Shown: piece by piece, positions 22,680 through 34,805 of the stretch
Layout: every line of letters begins with the position of its first letter
Position numbering within the stretch: position 1 is the first letter of the stretch
Origin: Nelumbo lutea
Lineage: Eukaryota; Streptophyta; Magnoliopsida; Proteales; Nelumbonaceae
DNA: 64,000 bases
Reading direction: 5' to 3'
NCBI GenBank assembly: GCA_022828595.1
Contig: JAKGHH010000001.1
Coordinates: 205,673,813-205,737,812, forward strand
The notes under the pieces: generated by a model
What the model was told of the DNA's origin: nothing
Seen by the model: the letters and a program-made list of their open reading frames with translations, nothing else
The model's database searches: none
Position numbers and translations under genes: made by a program

Positions 22680-24630
22680 TGAAAGAATGGTAGGATCCAT
22701 CTAATGGATGCCAAGAAAGGTGCGGAATAAGGGGCGAATTTCAAAAAAAATTTCCTACTGGGAATCATATTCCCTAAATTTAGAATACATTATTCAATGA
22801 TCCTACTTGAACCATAAACAAACCAGATCTGAACCAAAAGGAAACAGGAAGGATTATACCTGATCCGGAGAAATAATATCTCCCAAAGTTGGTGTTCACG
22901 CCCAAAGAAGTAACCAAGATCCGCTCCTGCTGAAGATGACACAGCTGTGGATGGAACGGAACCAGCAGGGTGCGTCCTACACACTGGATTCTTCACAAGA
23001 ACCCTCTGGAAACCTTGAACACCGAATCCTAGTGTCTTTCTTGCAAGACTATTGTCAAGAACTGCTTTCTTGACTTCCTGTTGCTGCAAAGATCCAATCT
23101 TCCAACAGGTAGTGGCGGCGGCTAAAGGAGGAGAAGTCCAGGGACGAAGAGGGCAGAATTGTCTCTTCTCTCTGGAGTCTGTGAGAGATCAAATCTTAGA
23201 TTGCAGGATGTGTTTTTTTTTTTTCTCAAACCCCCTAGTTCGAAATCTAATATTTCTGCTAGGGTTTTCTCCTCTTTCTTCTTGATTAAGAAACCTTCCA
23301 ATATTTTGGGAGTTATCCCAATCCAAATCAGTATTTGGATAGGGGTTGATCTTAATCCTATCTGCAGATTAAGTTAGTTAACTCCTGATCTTATCAAGAG
23401 GTTACCAGATTCAAATCTAATTTGAATTTCGTCTCTTAGAGTGGATAAGGTCAATGGCCCAATCATTTTACTAACACTAATCTCAGATTCGCCCCATGAA
23501 CTGGTGATCATATCAGCCCAGTTCGAAATGGGCTTTTGGCCCATTAAGTGTTCAGTGTTTAACCAGTTTCCAACCTGCTGCCCAGTTGGGCTTCTTTGTA
23601 TAGCGTGGGACCGAAGCATTGATCTACACACCAGCCACATGGGTTCGGCCCACCCTTTATTACAAGGCCCAGCCGAATTCACCGAAAGACCCAGTGACCC
23701 CCTTGAGCCCATCACATGGACCCTATGGGCCCAACACTTACATTAAGTGGTCCCTAGGCGGAGCCATCTTATAAAAACCCAGGGACTGTAAGCAGGTGCA
23801 AGATTAGCCCATTAGGTAATATCCTAAATGGTCTTACACTTAACCTCTCAGCCCTTAATGATCAACCACTGCCCGACAAGAGAAGATCTCTCCCTCGGCT
23901 GGAAGGAACAGTGCTGCACTCTCCACTCACATGGATCCTGGGAATTAAAACCTTTTGCAGATCTTTTGAAACCGTACATATACATATATATATATATATA
24001 TATAGATATATATATCTTATTTTGCAAAACAAAATTCCAACGATTGAAATCAACTACCGGCAGTTTGGTTTCCATTAGAGAGAGTGCATTACCGATCATT
24101 ACCATTGTCCGACAAAGGGGTTGATCCTGTCACTATGACCACTCACTCAGATGAATTCTCAGACTGCCCCAACATGTCTAGGTTTTGACCCCCACTAAGG
24201 ATCTCACTGATTGACACATCAAAGACAGCCCAATCCAACACCTAGTGATGTGTCATAATCGAGTCAAGGGGTCAGGTGTAACTTTCCAGTTTTGCCCATC
24301 TATCTCCAAGATCTAGGGCAATACTGGAAATCTGGTCCAGTTCAAGGGTTCAAGCAATCCCATACTGCATGTGCCTTGGGTCTTACCCTGATGGCCGAAA
24401 CAAGCCATCCCAACACTTGGTGGCACATCAGTATCAGCCTTGGCAGGATAAATCTCCCCAGACTTATCCAATGCCTGTGAACATTTAAAACCAACACAAG
24501 TTTCTATAAGTGTCCAGTTTTAGGGTCTTACACAGAATTACACCAAACAACATGAATCAAACATGCACTTTAATTTATTTCCACTAAATAACAAAGGTAC
24601 ATCAAATCCGATTGAAGCTAAGGGCATACA
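22680..24630 (-). repeat. 5' LTR of Copia B2 (about 1.95 kb)
   Basis: Minus strand starts TGTATGCCCTTAG and ends CATTCTTTCA. It is similar end to end to the B1 LTR but about 220 bp longer. A TA microsatellite lies at 23982-24004. The outer edge abuts Copia E remains. The 3' LTR is not in the window, because the left half of B2 is gone beyond Copia A. Confidence 0.85.
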
Positions 24631-26139
24631 AGACTGTCTAACACTGCTTCCTCCCCAACTGAATGCAATTTTTGAAGCCCCATCAGCTCATTCCATTCTC
24701 CTTTCCTACCTCCCACCAAAGTATCCCCATCCTATGTTGTTGGTCCCTTTCCTCTAATCAATTAAATAACTTGCTAGACCAATACATCTCTCCTCATGAA
24801 CAAGGATCCAATAATATTGTTAGTCTTATCTAGTCAATCTTCTTAGGATCTGCCTCCTTGTATTATGTACTCTTAATTTTATCCAAATCCATCAATTGGT
24901 CTAAAGAAGCCTGCATACTTTCTACCTGTTACACCACTTAGAACCCAAGTGGAAGTTCCATAATACCTCTTCATGGAGGTCTAGGAAAAGCATTTTTCAC
25001 ATCTAGCTAATACAAAGGTGATGAATAGAATGCTAAAAACCCATAGTTGGCCCTATACATCTCTGTGTAACCTTTTGCTACTACCTTTATACCTCTTGAT
25101 TGAGCCATCTACTCTGTACTTCACTATAAACACCCACTTGAAATCAATAGGTTTTTTACCATTTAGTAAGTCAACTACATCCAAAGTATAATTCTTCATC
25201 AGTGCATCCATCTCAATTTGCATTCCATCCCTCCATTCTAACCTATATAGAGCTTTTGGCACATTTTTGGAACATACTCAAAAGACATAGAGGCAAGAAA
25301 GGATTTGTACAAGGGTGATGCTAAATCATAGGACAAAAAACGAGAAAGACAATGAGTAGTGGATGTGCTACATTAGGCAATGGAAAGGTCCAAATCAATG
25401 AAATGGGTAGGTGAGGAAGCATTAGAGCCTGGACCTTTTTTCCTTGAGTTGATTTGTCGTGGAGGACACTCTACTTTAGAATGGAGAAGAACTCACTTGT
25501 GTCTCTAGTACACCTGAAGCTCATGATGTGGACTTGCCTAAAGAGAACTTGCGGGATAGGAGAAACAAGAGCAATAACAATGGTGAGGAACAAGAATAGG
25601 TAATGGAACAGGCTCAAAAGAATCAAAGTTGGCATCGACCTCCCTCTCACCAGAATTGCCAATAAGTATACTCACCAAAGATAACATCCATGGAATCATG
25701 GATACATATTTTTTTCTGCCATAGAAAAGAGTTAGAAGCAGAAAACAGACAAGAAAAAAGTATCGGGAGAAGAGAAATAGTGACATCTTCCACTCTATTA
25801 TTATTTATGGGGAAAACATGAAATTGCAGAAAAACCCTCCACCTAAGTACATAAAAATAAATAACCATTCAAGACATACTTCCAAATAAAAATAGACTTA
25901 AAAGTTAAAACAACAATAACCTTTCTGGGTAATTGCACAAACCCAAAACACACACCCAATTGCCTTGTTGAACTTTGATTTGAGGGCCCAAAACATGAAC
26001 ATAACATCTGCAACCAAAGATTCAGTGTGATAAAAAACTCAATCCAAGGATGGTCAAGAATATGTTAAGGCATATGATTAATCAGAAAGGTGGTAGTGAG
26101 TATAGCATCTCCCTAAAAACCAAAAAGAACCTGACAAAC
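24631..26139 (-). pseudogene. Copia E relic (integrase end to early RT)
   Basis: Strongly decayed minus-strand Copia pol. At 25053-25262 the start of RT is clear: RDGMQIEMDALMKN, then LLNGKKPIDFKWVF and DGSIKRYK. Further up, around 25900-25980, a shifted frame gives FVQLPRK/ITQKGYCCF, the TQKGY motif found at the end of Copia integrases. Downstream (24760-25050) only scraps of RT can be read. No LTR can be assigned. It is older than the Copia elements A and F. Confidence 0.7.
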
Positions 26140-26328
26140 CTATTTTTGTTAATGAGCCTGTTAAACCTTTTTTATTCTTGTTTAATTAGTTGGCCACCCA
26201 ATTAAGGGCCTACTTGTAATTTCAGAAAATTAGTAATTATTTCTTAATGAAAAGATTAGGGAAGGAGGAGATGTACAAACAACTCTTCTCCTAAACCCTC
26301 TCACAGCTGAAGTCTTCTTCTTGTCTCT

Positions 26329-26375
<47 letters not shown>

Positions 26376-26708
26376 TTGCTGCTGATATCTACTTTGTATT
26401 TCGCACCTTTTTAATCAAATCCTCTCATTCTTTTGGGACTGTTTTTCTTCTTGATATCAGAGCAGGCCCCTTTTTCTTTTTTTCCCATACACAATGTGTA
26501 TGGAGAGCTGAATCGAATGAGTGATCGAAAAAGAGTTTGGTTGTGAGAGGGTTTAGGAGAAAGAGTTTTTTGTACAGCTCCTCCTTCCCTAATCTTTTCA
26601 TTAAGAAATAATTACTAATTTTCTGAAATTACAAGTAGGCCCTTAATTGGGTGGCCAACTAATTAAACAAGAATAAAAAAGGTTTAACAGGCCCATTAAC
26701 AAAAATAG
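26140..26708. repeat. Foldback: inverted arms of about 167 bp around a CTT-rich centre
   Basis: The left arm starts CTATTTTTGTTAATGAGCC and runs to about 26306; the right arm (about 26538-26708) is its reverse complement with very few changes and ends AACAAAAATAG. The centre holds a (CTT)n tract and TGATATCAGAGCAGG at 26452-26466, close to the tRNA primer site TGGTATCAGAGC. One reading is an LTR with PBS followed by an inverted LTR fragment; another is a foldback transposon. The flanks show no clean target duplication. Confidence 0.8.
26308..26375 (+). repeat. (CTT)n microsatellite
   Basis: About 20 CTT units with a few interruptions, inside the foldback centre. Confidence 0.9.
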
Positions 26709-28184
26709 AACAGAAACATAAAGAAATAAAAACAGCTGTGGTCTATGAGCTATGGGCCATTCGACCCATCCTCTCTACAGAGGATAAATTGGAAATATGT
26801 ATATTTGCAGGAACCAAAATATTGCACTATTAAGTGACAGGCCTTAGAGAAAATTGAAGTGGCTTTATAATTAATCCCTTACAGAAAGTAATGACTGCAA
26901 GTGAGAACAAGTGATATGGTATAAGTTTAAGATTTTGAAAGGTCAAAAAATGAAAGAAAGAAAGAAAGAAATGGTTGAAAAAAGTAACAACACTTAAAAG
27001 ACTTATGATTCTCCAGTAAGATATGGCTATACATGGGTGGGCTTGCAATGCAGAATTTGTCTAGCCAACCTTGCAGTATGGATACTAAATTCTTAATGAT
27101 GCGTAATAGAGACCAGCATGAAAGCTAAATTCTTACACAGTTACATTTAGTTATCAGAATTCAGAAATGCTACCCCATATTGACTCCGGTTGGTAGGATA
27201 ATGAAGCCCCAAGTGTTCAGGATGTTTGAATGTATGTATTCTTCAAGAATTACTTCCTGTGAATCCTGTCATGGAATAGGAAGGGGAAAAAAGAACATTT
27301 GCAGAATGAAAGTACTCTTTTGTTAAGCAAATAAATAAATAAATAAAAGCTGAAATACAGAACTAATTTTCTTGTTGAAGAGTTAATCCAGTTCCTAATT
27401 TTGCTTCCTTTTGGGGACATTAAAACCTTCAAATAATTATGGAGAAAGGCAAAAAAAGAGGAGCATGTATTTTTGGGATATTATTTCATAAATTAATCTG
27501 ATATTCTCTCTGCAATTTTCCAGAAGTATAGATTGATTATAGATGGATATTAGGGGTAAACTACCATGACAACCCTTGAATGGACAACAACGTTCTTCCA
27601 GCCCTTCCTCACTCCCCCTTGTGTTTCCTTTTCAGAGGTAAATTCAATTATGCCCCATCCCAACTATATGCTCACAGCTAGACAAGCCCTTCTGTCACCC
27701 CAGCCTGCCAAGAACATAGAGAACCATATCTCCTATTAAATATGTCTTCTCTCTACTTCCATTGATGTCTTCTTTTGCTTTCCCATTGCCCTCTAGACCT
27801 TAAATTTTGTGTCTAACCACTTCTCACTGTCAAAGTAAATGGTCTTATAAGAAATGCGTTAGTTGTAGTGGAACTATGAACTGAGCATACTCAATTATCA
27901 GAAACTAGATGCATTTTTCCAGATCAACTAATTTGACAAGAACCAAGACCAATAACAAATAAATGCTAGAGACGCATAGTGGAAATTGTATCGAATTACT
28001 GGAATTTAATATATTGGATCCATGAAGATCAATCAACCATGAAGTAAAAGAAGACGAAAATAGATTAAATTAAATACCAAGAAAGACAAAAACTTGTGGA
28101 TCTTAAATTGCATTAACCCCTAATGAACAGAGAATAAAAAACCCAAAACCTTAATATAACTAAGGCGAACCCATGATTCCATTA
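26709..28184. other. Intergenic between foldback and GMD
   Basis: AT-rich sequence without a recognisable exon. The right end should contain the GMD 3' UTR. Short ORFs at 26830-27048 and 27250-27432 are low-complexity and have no domain. Confidence 0.5.
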
Positions 28185-29318
28185 TCAAGGCTGTTGCTGT
28201 GCATCCATATACCCAGCATCAACAAGCACCTTCTCCCTCCTCGCCAATTCGATGTCCTCATCCACCATCATCTTCACCAACTGCTCGAATCCAACCTTGG
28301 GCTTCCACCCCAGTACACGCCTCGCCTTGGTCGAGTCCCCTTTCAAGTTGTCCACCTCCGCAGGCCTAAAATACCGCTTATCGATCACCACGTGATCTCT
28401 CCACTTCAATCCAACATACCCAAACGCCACCTCCAGGAACTCCTCCACCGTATGAGACTCCTCCGTCGCCACCACGTAGTCGTCCGGCTTCTCTTGCTGA
28501 AGCATCAACCACATTGCCTCCACGTAATCTCCCGCAAACCCCCAGTCCCTCGAGGCTTGCAAATTGCCCAAGAATAGTTTATTCTGCAGCCCAACTTTGA
28601 TCCGACCCACTGCTCGAGTTATCTTCCGAGTCACGAAATTCTCACCACGGCGGGGCGATTCGTGATTGAACAGAATCCCGTTACAGGCGAAGATGCCATA
28701 GGCTTCCCTGTAATTGACAGTGTACCAATGCGCAGCGCACTTGGACGCGGCGTAAGGCGATCGGGGATGAAATGGGGAGGATTCCGATTGAGGAGGTGGC
28801 GTAGATCCGAACATTTCGGAGGATCCAGCCTGGTAGTAGCAGATGTGGTTGCGGCCAGTGGCAGAGATGTGGGATCGAACGGCTTCCAGGAGGCGGAGGG
28901 CACCAGTGGCGACGACGTCAGCAGTGTAGTCGGGGATCTCGAAGGAGACGGCAACATGAGACTGGGCAGCAAGGTTGTAGACCTCGTCGGGAAGGATGGT
29001 GTCGAGCCAACGGCGAAGAGAGGAGGCGTCAGTCAAGTCAGCGTAATGCAGCTTCATTCGGGCCTTGTGGGCATTGTGGGGATCGATGTAAATGTGATTG
29101 ATACGCTGGGTGTTGAAGTTGGACGAGCGACGGATCAGGCCGTGGACATCGTAGCCCTTGTTGAGGAGGAACTCGGTAAGGTAGGAACCGTCCTGGCCGG
29201 TGATACCAGTGATCAAGGCTACCTTGCGGCCTTGTGGAGGAGTTGTCGGCGTCGTGTCACAGCAGTTGGTTGCAGCAGCCGCAGATCCAGATTTTGAGGA
29301 GTCGTCGAGTGATGCCAT
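28185..29318 (-). CDS. GMD: GDP-mannose 4,6-dehydratase
   Basis: An intact, intronless 377-residue protein. It converts GDP-D-mannose to GDP-4-keto-6-deoxy-D-mannose with bound NADP, the first step to GDP-L-fucose, which is used for cell-wall polysaccharides (xyloglucan, RG-II), arabinogalactan proteins and N-glycans; it acts in the cytosol (established for MUR1/GMD1). Residues 37-44 (TGITGQDG) form the Rossmann loop. [11 protein letters not shown] follows at 63-73 and [13 protein letters not shown] at 115-127. The SDR active site fits S166, E168 and the YxxxK pair Y189/K193. [15 protein letters not shown] (218-232) is a substrate-binding block. Length and lack of introns fit plant GMDs. The first 30 residues are the usual variable Ser/Thr/Pro-rich leader. 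The gene is clearly GC-richer than its surroundings. Confidence 0.97.
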   Translation of the reverse strand: MASLDDSSKSGSAAAATNCCDTTPTTPPQGRKVALITGITGQDGSYLTEFLLNKGYDVHGLIRRSSNFNTQRINHIYIDPHNAHKARMKLHYADLTDASSLRRWLDTILPDEVYNLAAQSHVAVSFEIPDYTADVVATGALRLLEAVRSHISATGRNHICYYQAGSSEMFGSTPPPQSESSPFHPRSPYAASKCAAHWYTVNYREAYGIFACNGILFNHESPRRGENFVTRKITRAVGRIKVGLQNKLFLGNLQASRDWGFAGDYVEAMWLMLQQEKPDDYVVATEESHTVEEFLEVAFGYVGLKWRDHVVIDKRYFRPAEVDNLKGDSTKARRVLGWKPKVGFEQLVKMMVDEDIELARREKVLVDAGYMDAQQQP

Positions 29319-29520
29319 TTTTATTTTTCTGTGTTGATGCTTCTGATATCGCTCTCGCTCTGCTTATTTGTATATGGGCTAGAGTGGAGGGAAGGAGGAA
29401 AGAGGAGGAGAAGGAAAGGAGAACCGAGAGACAGATGGCAATAGGACTGTTGTAATGGTCGGTGGTATTTAAGACCGGAACCGGATGACTGGATTTGGTA
29501 CTTATGTTTTACCATCTGCA
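29319..29520 (-). promoter_or_regulatory. GMD 5' UTR and core promoter
   Basis: Directly upstream of the GMD start, the minus strand has a pyrimidine-rich CT leader (about 29390-29430) of the kind common in plant 5' UTRs. A weak TATA-like CTTAAATA lies at 29465-29472, about 150 bp above the ATG. The transcription start is not known. Confidence 0.35.
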
Positions 29521-30178
29521 GTTGAACTTCAGTTGGAACTTTTTACGAACATGGGTTGGGGGGATCCAGCTCCACCGCTTGAAATGACGATGTGGACTCT
29601 GCTTCTTCTCAAAACCAGCTGGAGCCTGGAAGTAACAGACTAACAGGTAAGCCCGACGGCTGTTGCCGTCCCTGTTGGGGGAGATGCCAACCGTCTCTCG
29701 GGACGGCCTTAAAGCTGGCGTGGAGTTTTCCGTCCCATTTGGGAGGGCTTTCGCGGCTTCTGGCTTCTCCAAAGCATCTCAGTGAAAGCAGCAGAACCAA
29801 CGCTTCAGCCCCCGCAAGCGGGTCCGACCCGTGTGATATATGCGTAAGCGAGTTACCGTATGGCTAAAGATTAAAGTATCTAAACGTCGGAAAGGTATAT
29901 ATATAATATTTTAATGGTTTTATGAAAAAATATATAGTAATTAATTATAATTTCATTAAAAATTTTATGTTTAAATATAATTTATATATTATAATTCTTA
30001 AGTTTTAATGTTTTATGGGATGAGAAAAATCCAAATCCCATATCCAACCATAAAATATGTATTGGCACAACTTCTATGTGAAAATATAATCAATAATTAT
30101 TTATTATTTAAATAATTATTATTTATTTCTAAAAATTATCAAAAATAAATAAGCATTATATAATATATTCAAAAAATA
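29521..30178. other. Upstream of GMD, no gene seen
   Basis: A GC-rich patch (29640-29860) with overlapping chance ORFs on both strands gives way abruptly at about 29870 to very AT-rich DNA. The patch could be distal GMD promoter; no known motif decides it. Confidence 0.4.
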
Positions 30179-30520
30179 GTTATTAAAGAATAAATTTTAA
30201 TTGATTTGTGGATATGATAGATCAGTTATAGAATTATAATATATTCAATCATTGTGATCAAATGATAAAATATAATTAATTAATTTTTTTTAATTCTAAA
30301 AATAAAAAAAGTGATAATTATTAAAGAAGAAATTTCAATTGGTCTGTGGATATGATAGATCATCCATAGAATTATAATATACTCAATTGTTGTGATCAAG
30401 TGATAAAATATAATTAATTATTATTTATTTGTTAATTCTAAAAATATAAAAAATCAAAAAATATTAAAGAAGAAATTCCAATTTCTCTATGGATATGATA
30501 GATAAATCCATAGATCTAAA
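30179..30520. repeat. Three tandem copies of a roughly 140-bp AT-rich unit
   Basis: Units start near 30179, 30318 and 30460, each with TATTAAAGAA(T/G)AAATT followed by TGGATATGATAGAT. The first two also share AATTATAATAT and GTGATCAA(A/G)TGATAAAATATAATTAAT. The third is partial. Confidence 0.75.
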
Positions 30521-33500
30521 ACATATTTAGTCTTTATGGATAGTGAAAAAATTACATTTTCAAATTCTTTATTAATTTATAATTTCCTCAAATATCTTCA
30601 TGAAATTTACATAAATCTATTGAAAACACAAAAAAAAATGTGATTTTTAATGTAAGAAATGTAGATCAACATAAATTTAAACATTCAAGAAAAAAATAAA
30701 TCACAAGATATTATAGAAATTGAAAAAACTTACCTATTTTTGCCATATTTTTTCAAAATTTGAAAGATATTCAAAAAAAAAATAACGATTCACACTTGTT
30801 TCTTGCAAACTCTTGCAAGTCTAACACTTTAAGAATGAGGTTTGGAGTTTTAGAATCATTTGGGGTGAAAGATGGCTTATTTCAGGGAAAAGAAGCTTGT
30901 TTTCCCCATTTATTTTTTTTTTCAATTTTTGGTCATATCTTTTTCGTTAATATGCCTCGATGCACCCCCAATACGGTTTGATACGGGTCTGATACGCATG
31001 GAAAAAAGCAAAACGCCCAATTTCCATGTATATCCTATATCTATTTTTCAAAGATATGATATGATATACCCCATATCAGGGCATATCGTATCGAAATTTT
31101 AAACATTGTTGTATGGTACACATGTTTGTTGAAACAGACTATCTGACTTGTTTAAATCGCACCCATACATGATACAGATTATCATGGAAATAGGTTTATG
31201 TGATTTTCCAATGGGGACATAATACAGATTAGTCAACATTTAAAATCCTGGGAACAGCCTCTTTCAACCTTGCATCGGGAAATATCTCTCCCGAAATAAA
31301 GAGTAAGTATGAAGATTTTCCAATGCAAAGTTGTTCGAGCCGAAGCCAAACTCAGTTTACATAAACTTGTTTCCCTCTTAACTTAAAATGGGTCTTGTAG
31401 GACCCTTTTTTTTTTGGTAGATATGGGAATTGCACTGACAACACCTCCCAAATCAATTTAAATGCATTTGTTTCTCATGGTCTTGCAAAATTTCTATTTT
31501 TTTAGAATTTATTGTATTTTTGCCCTTTTAATTTTTATTATTATGACATCATGTTTTATCCCATTTAACCTAAATAGTTGAATTGCTAACCCACCACATG
31601 GATTGAAAATTCATTTTACTTTTGGGTCAAATTTAAATTTTGTATTAATTTCATTTCATCATTAGTAAAAACATATCTTATTTCTCACACTTATTTTTGT
31701 TTACTATGATGAATATATAATATTAGCGATATACACATTTTTTTTTGTATTTTTATTATTTAGTTATGATATCATGGTTGACCCATTTGATTTGAATGGT
31801 TAAACTACTTGCTTGCCACTAGGATAGAAGAATGATTTCATTTTCAAGTTGGTTTTGAACACATATATGTTGTATTGTTAAAATCATTGGATATATTTAA
31901 CTAGTAGAATTGATGAAAAATAATAATAAATCAAATATAGGATTTAATGAGTGAGAATGGGAGTTAACACCTTAAATATATGAATTAATAAGAGCCAATT
32001 GAATGAAATGAAAAGTGGTAGTTCAAATTATGTTTTATGCCCTTATGTCTAGAGGGGGACCTAATTCAAAAGTTGAGTAATTTTACTCCATAAAAAATCC
32101 ACAAGGTTCATTTAGTTAATGTAACTTAAATATAGAATTTAATGAGAGGGAATGAGAATTAATATATTGATTATAATAAATGAGAGGAAATATATTGATC
32201 TTAAAAGTAGTAGTTAAGATTATGTTTTAACCCTTATGACAGAAAGGTGTCAAATACAAAAATAGGGGCATTTTAGTCAGGAAAAAATCCAGAATCTAGG
32301 CCTCATTCCCATTATAAGTTATAGTATATATTGCTAAGGGAAAGAATCAAACAAAAACAAAAGAAAGACGAACAAAAAATTAAAGCAAAAGGCAAACCAG
32401 GCTACACACAACAGGGGTTAGCCCTTCCCCACGAATCACTTTAGGCACTTATTCAAATAGTGTAACATTCTTCAACAAGGTTGTTGATGGACCATGGAGG
32501 AGATATGCACCCTTTGAGAGACTGTCAATAACCATCTTTGAGAGACTGTCAGAAACCAGTATCATTACTCTTCAAACTAAGGACAATTTATGAACTTAGT
32601 TGAATTTAATATTGAGAAACAAAAATGCCTTAAATATAGGATTTAACGAAAGAGTGTGAATTAAAACTTTAAATATAAGACTTAAAGAAAATGAATTATT
32701 CAAATTACAGTTTCTATCATAACAATAGAGGAAGAAAGACTTTTCCCTTGAAACTCCACTTTTGCTCTTCCTTCAATCTTTTAACTTTTGGTTGGAGACT
32801 TGGAAAAAGAAATAAAAAGCAAAAAAAAAAAAAGAAGAAAACTATCAACTCTTGACAAAAAGCAAAAAAAAATAGATGGTTAACTCCACTGCATAAGTCA
32901 GCCGACTCTGGTGGATTACTAATGACGTTATGGTCTGTTCTCTAATTCTCTAGAGAAGAAATTAGAGGGAAAAAAAAAAAGAATTGTGGGTGATTGATAG
33001 AGAGGAACACTGAGGTGGACATTGTTGTTTTTAGGAATACAGATGTAGATGCTTAATCGCTTTCCCATCAATTCAATTGCGCTGAAAATGTGAGACAGAG
33101 AGGACAAAAATACACTGTAAGGGTTGCATGTATGTCACTAAATAGCAGACTAAGAATAGATAAGACACATGATGCTTGTCTTTAATTGTAGCTTCAGGGT
33201 GTTCACCAACGTGAATGGTTTAGGGTTCTTTACTAATAAACAATGTTTTCGAACCGTGGTTGATTTGGATGTTTATATTGTTCAGCCAGGAACTATTCGG
33301 GCAATCGGTTCTGTTTTATTCTAAATTCAGCCTTTGATTAAAAGAAGTTGAATTGGTTAATGACTTGTTGATTTGGGCAATCAAACTGTTAACCTGTTAG
33401 ACCAGTTCAATGGTTTTGGGCCATTTTTTATTTTAATTTTTTGTCAAAATGAATTATTCATTCGAATGGGATGATCAAATCGTCAACCTAAAAACCAATA

Positions 33501-34410
33501 GCTAAAATGGATCCGCTTCTGAATCAGTTTTTAAAACATTACTAATAAATACACCCTTTTGTAAAAGAAAATTACAAAGACACCCTCTCTAGTTTCACAC
33601 ACAATACATAATACTAAGACCTATCCTATGGTTTGCGTATTACTAAGGCATTCCCTTCTACTTTGCAATTACTTTATTTAATCCACTTGGAAATGATTTT
33701 TTATTTAGAAAATACTCATAAAAAATCTTGCATCGCCCTTTTAGAAACAAAACCCACTCCACATTATTTTGTTCCAGAATAAAAAATTAATAAAAGAACG
33801 AAGGATGATAATAGAAATGAAAATAAAAGTAAAATGGACAACAATAGAAAAATATTTTTATTTTTTTATTTTCTGCTATCTTCATTTATTTTCTATCTTC
33901 TATTTTTGTTTTTCCTGTTTTTTGTTATTTCAAATTAAAATATTCATTATTTATTTCTTTTAATTATTTTGGTCAACAAATAATATGGTCAAATAATGTC
34001 ATTCTACACTTCAACAAGTAAAGCAGTTGTAAAATAGAGGGAGTGTTTTAGTAATATTCAAACTATACGCTAGGTCTTACTAATTACATTAAACTATGGA
34101 GATGTCTTCATAAATATTCCTTTTCTAGAACAAAAATTGCCACATCAGCAAAAATGTACTGCTTTTGCTGACATGGGAGTTTCTTTTATTTCAGAAAGCA
34201 AAACCATTCACATTCTACCAAAAAAAACATCAATTTAGCTAACCCAAGAAAGCAAGAAGTAAAAAGTCAATACCAAGAGCTGAAAACCATCAAAAACATC
34301 TCTCTCACCCACATCACATAGGCACATGGTACCAAAGCCAACACTGAGGAATATGAAGTAAAATGTCGAACACTAAAGTTCACAAGATACGAGTACTATT
34401 TGTCATGCAG
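30521..34410. other. AT-rich intergenic stretch, no gene seen
   Basis: Nearly 4 kb of AT-rich DNA. Blocks near 31920-32060, 32125-32240 and 32630-32690 share TTAAATATA/GGATTTAA(T/C)GA phrases, which suggests old duplications. At 32820-32980 there are poly-A-rich runs. Short ORFs (30760-31102, 33769-33963) are low-complexity. No RNA gene or transposon protein was recognised. Confidence 0.5.
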
Positions 34411-34805
34411 TAGGGGTGAACGAGGGCCGGGCCAGGATGGGCCCGTCGAGCTTGGGCCTGGTTTAGAGACTATGACTTTTATATAAAGTATTATTTAATA
34501 TGGATTATATGTGTTTTATAATATTTACGGAAAAATCTATGCTGTGTGACGCTTTGACCAATCAAAACCCCGTCAGTTTTGATAAATTTCACCTGATTGA
34601 TTACCACTTTTATATCACTGGCTGATTGGTTATGACTTATGAGTTTGTCGGTGGCTCTTCTGGGCCGAAAGTATTGGGCTCAGATCTGGCCCAGTACTTG
34701 CAGGCATAATGCGGGCCCAAGCCCAGGGATATTAGAACACAATCTAGACACAAGACCAAAAGTTCTTGGCCAGACTGGACTAGTGGACTGAAAATGATCA
34801 CCCTA
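34411..34805. mobile_element. hAT-type MITE, old copy
   Basis: The left end TAGGGGTGAACGAGGGCCGGGCC and the right end TGATCACCCTA match the ends of the clean MITE at 55803-56217. The interior has the same GGGCC-rich flanks around an AT core, plus an extra block near 34530-34640. Flanks TCATGCAG and TTGTGCAC agree at 5 of 8 positions, compatible with an aged 8-bp target duplication. Confidence 0.65.

Noticed and set aside
22620..22680. tRNA-like B-box phrase near GGTTCAAGATTCGAACC
   Set aside because: This is the conserved PBS side of the Copia B leader; no acceptor stem or A box around it.
24036..24760. Possible short ORFs in the Copia B2 LTR and beyond
   Set aside because: Non-coding LTR and its junction with Copia E; no protein motifs.
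28662..29297. Plus-strand ORF of 211 residues opposite GMD
   Set aside because: It is the antisense shadow of a GC-rich coding sequence; the minus-strand protein is clearly the real gene.
29640..29870. Possible structured RNA in a GC-rich patch upstream of GMD
   Set aside because: Short inverted phrases are present (for example around CGACGGC and GCCGTC), but no tRNA, snoRNA or other known layout could be matched.
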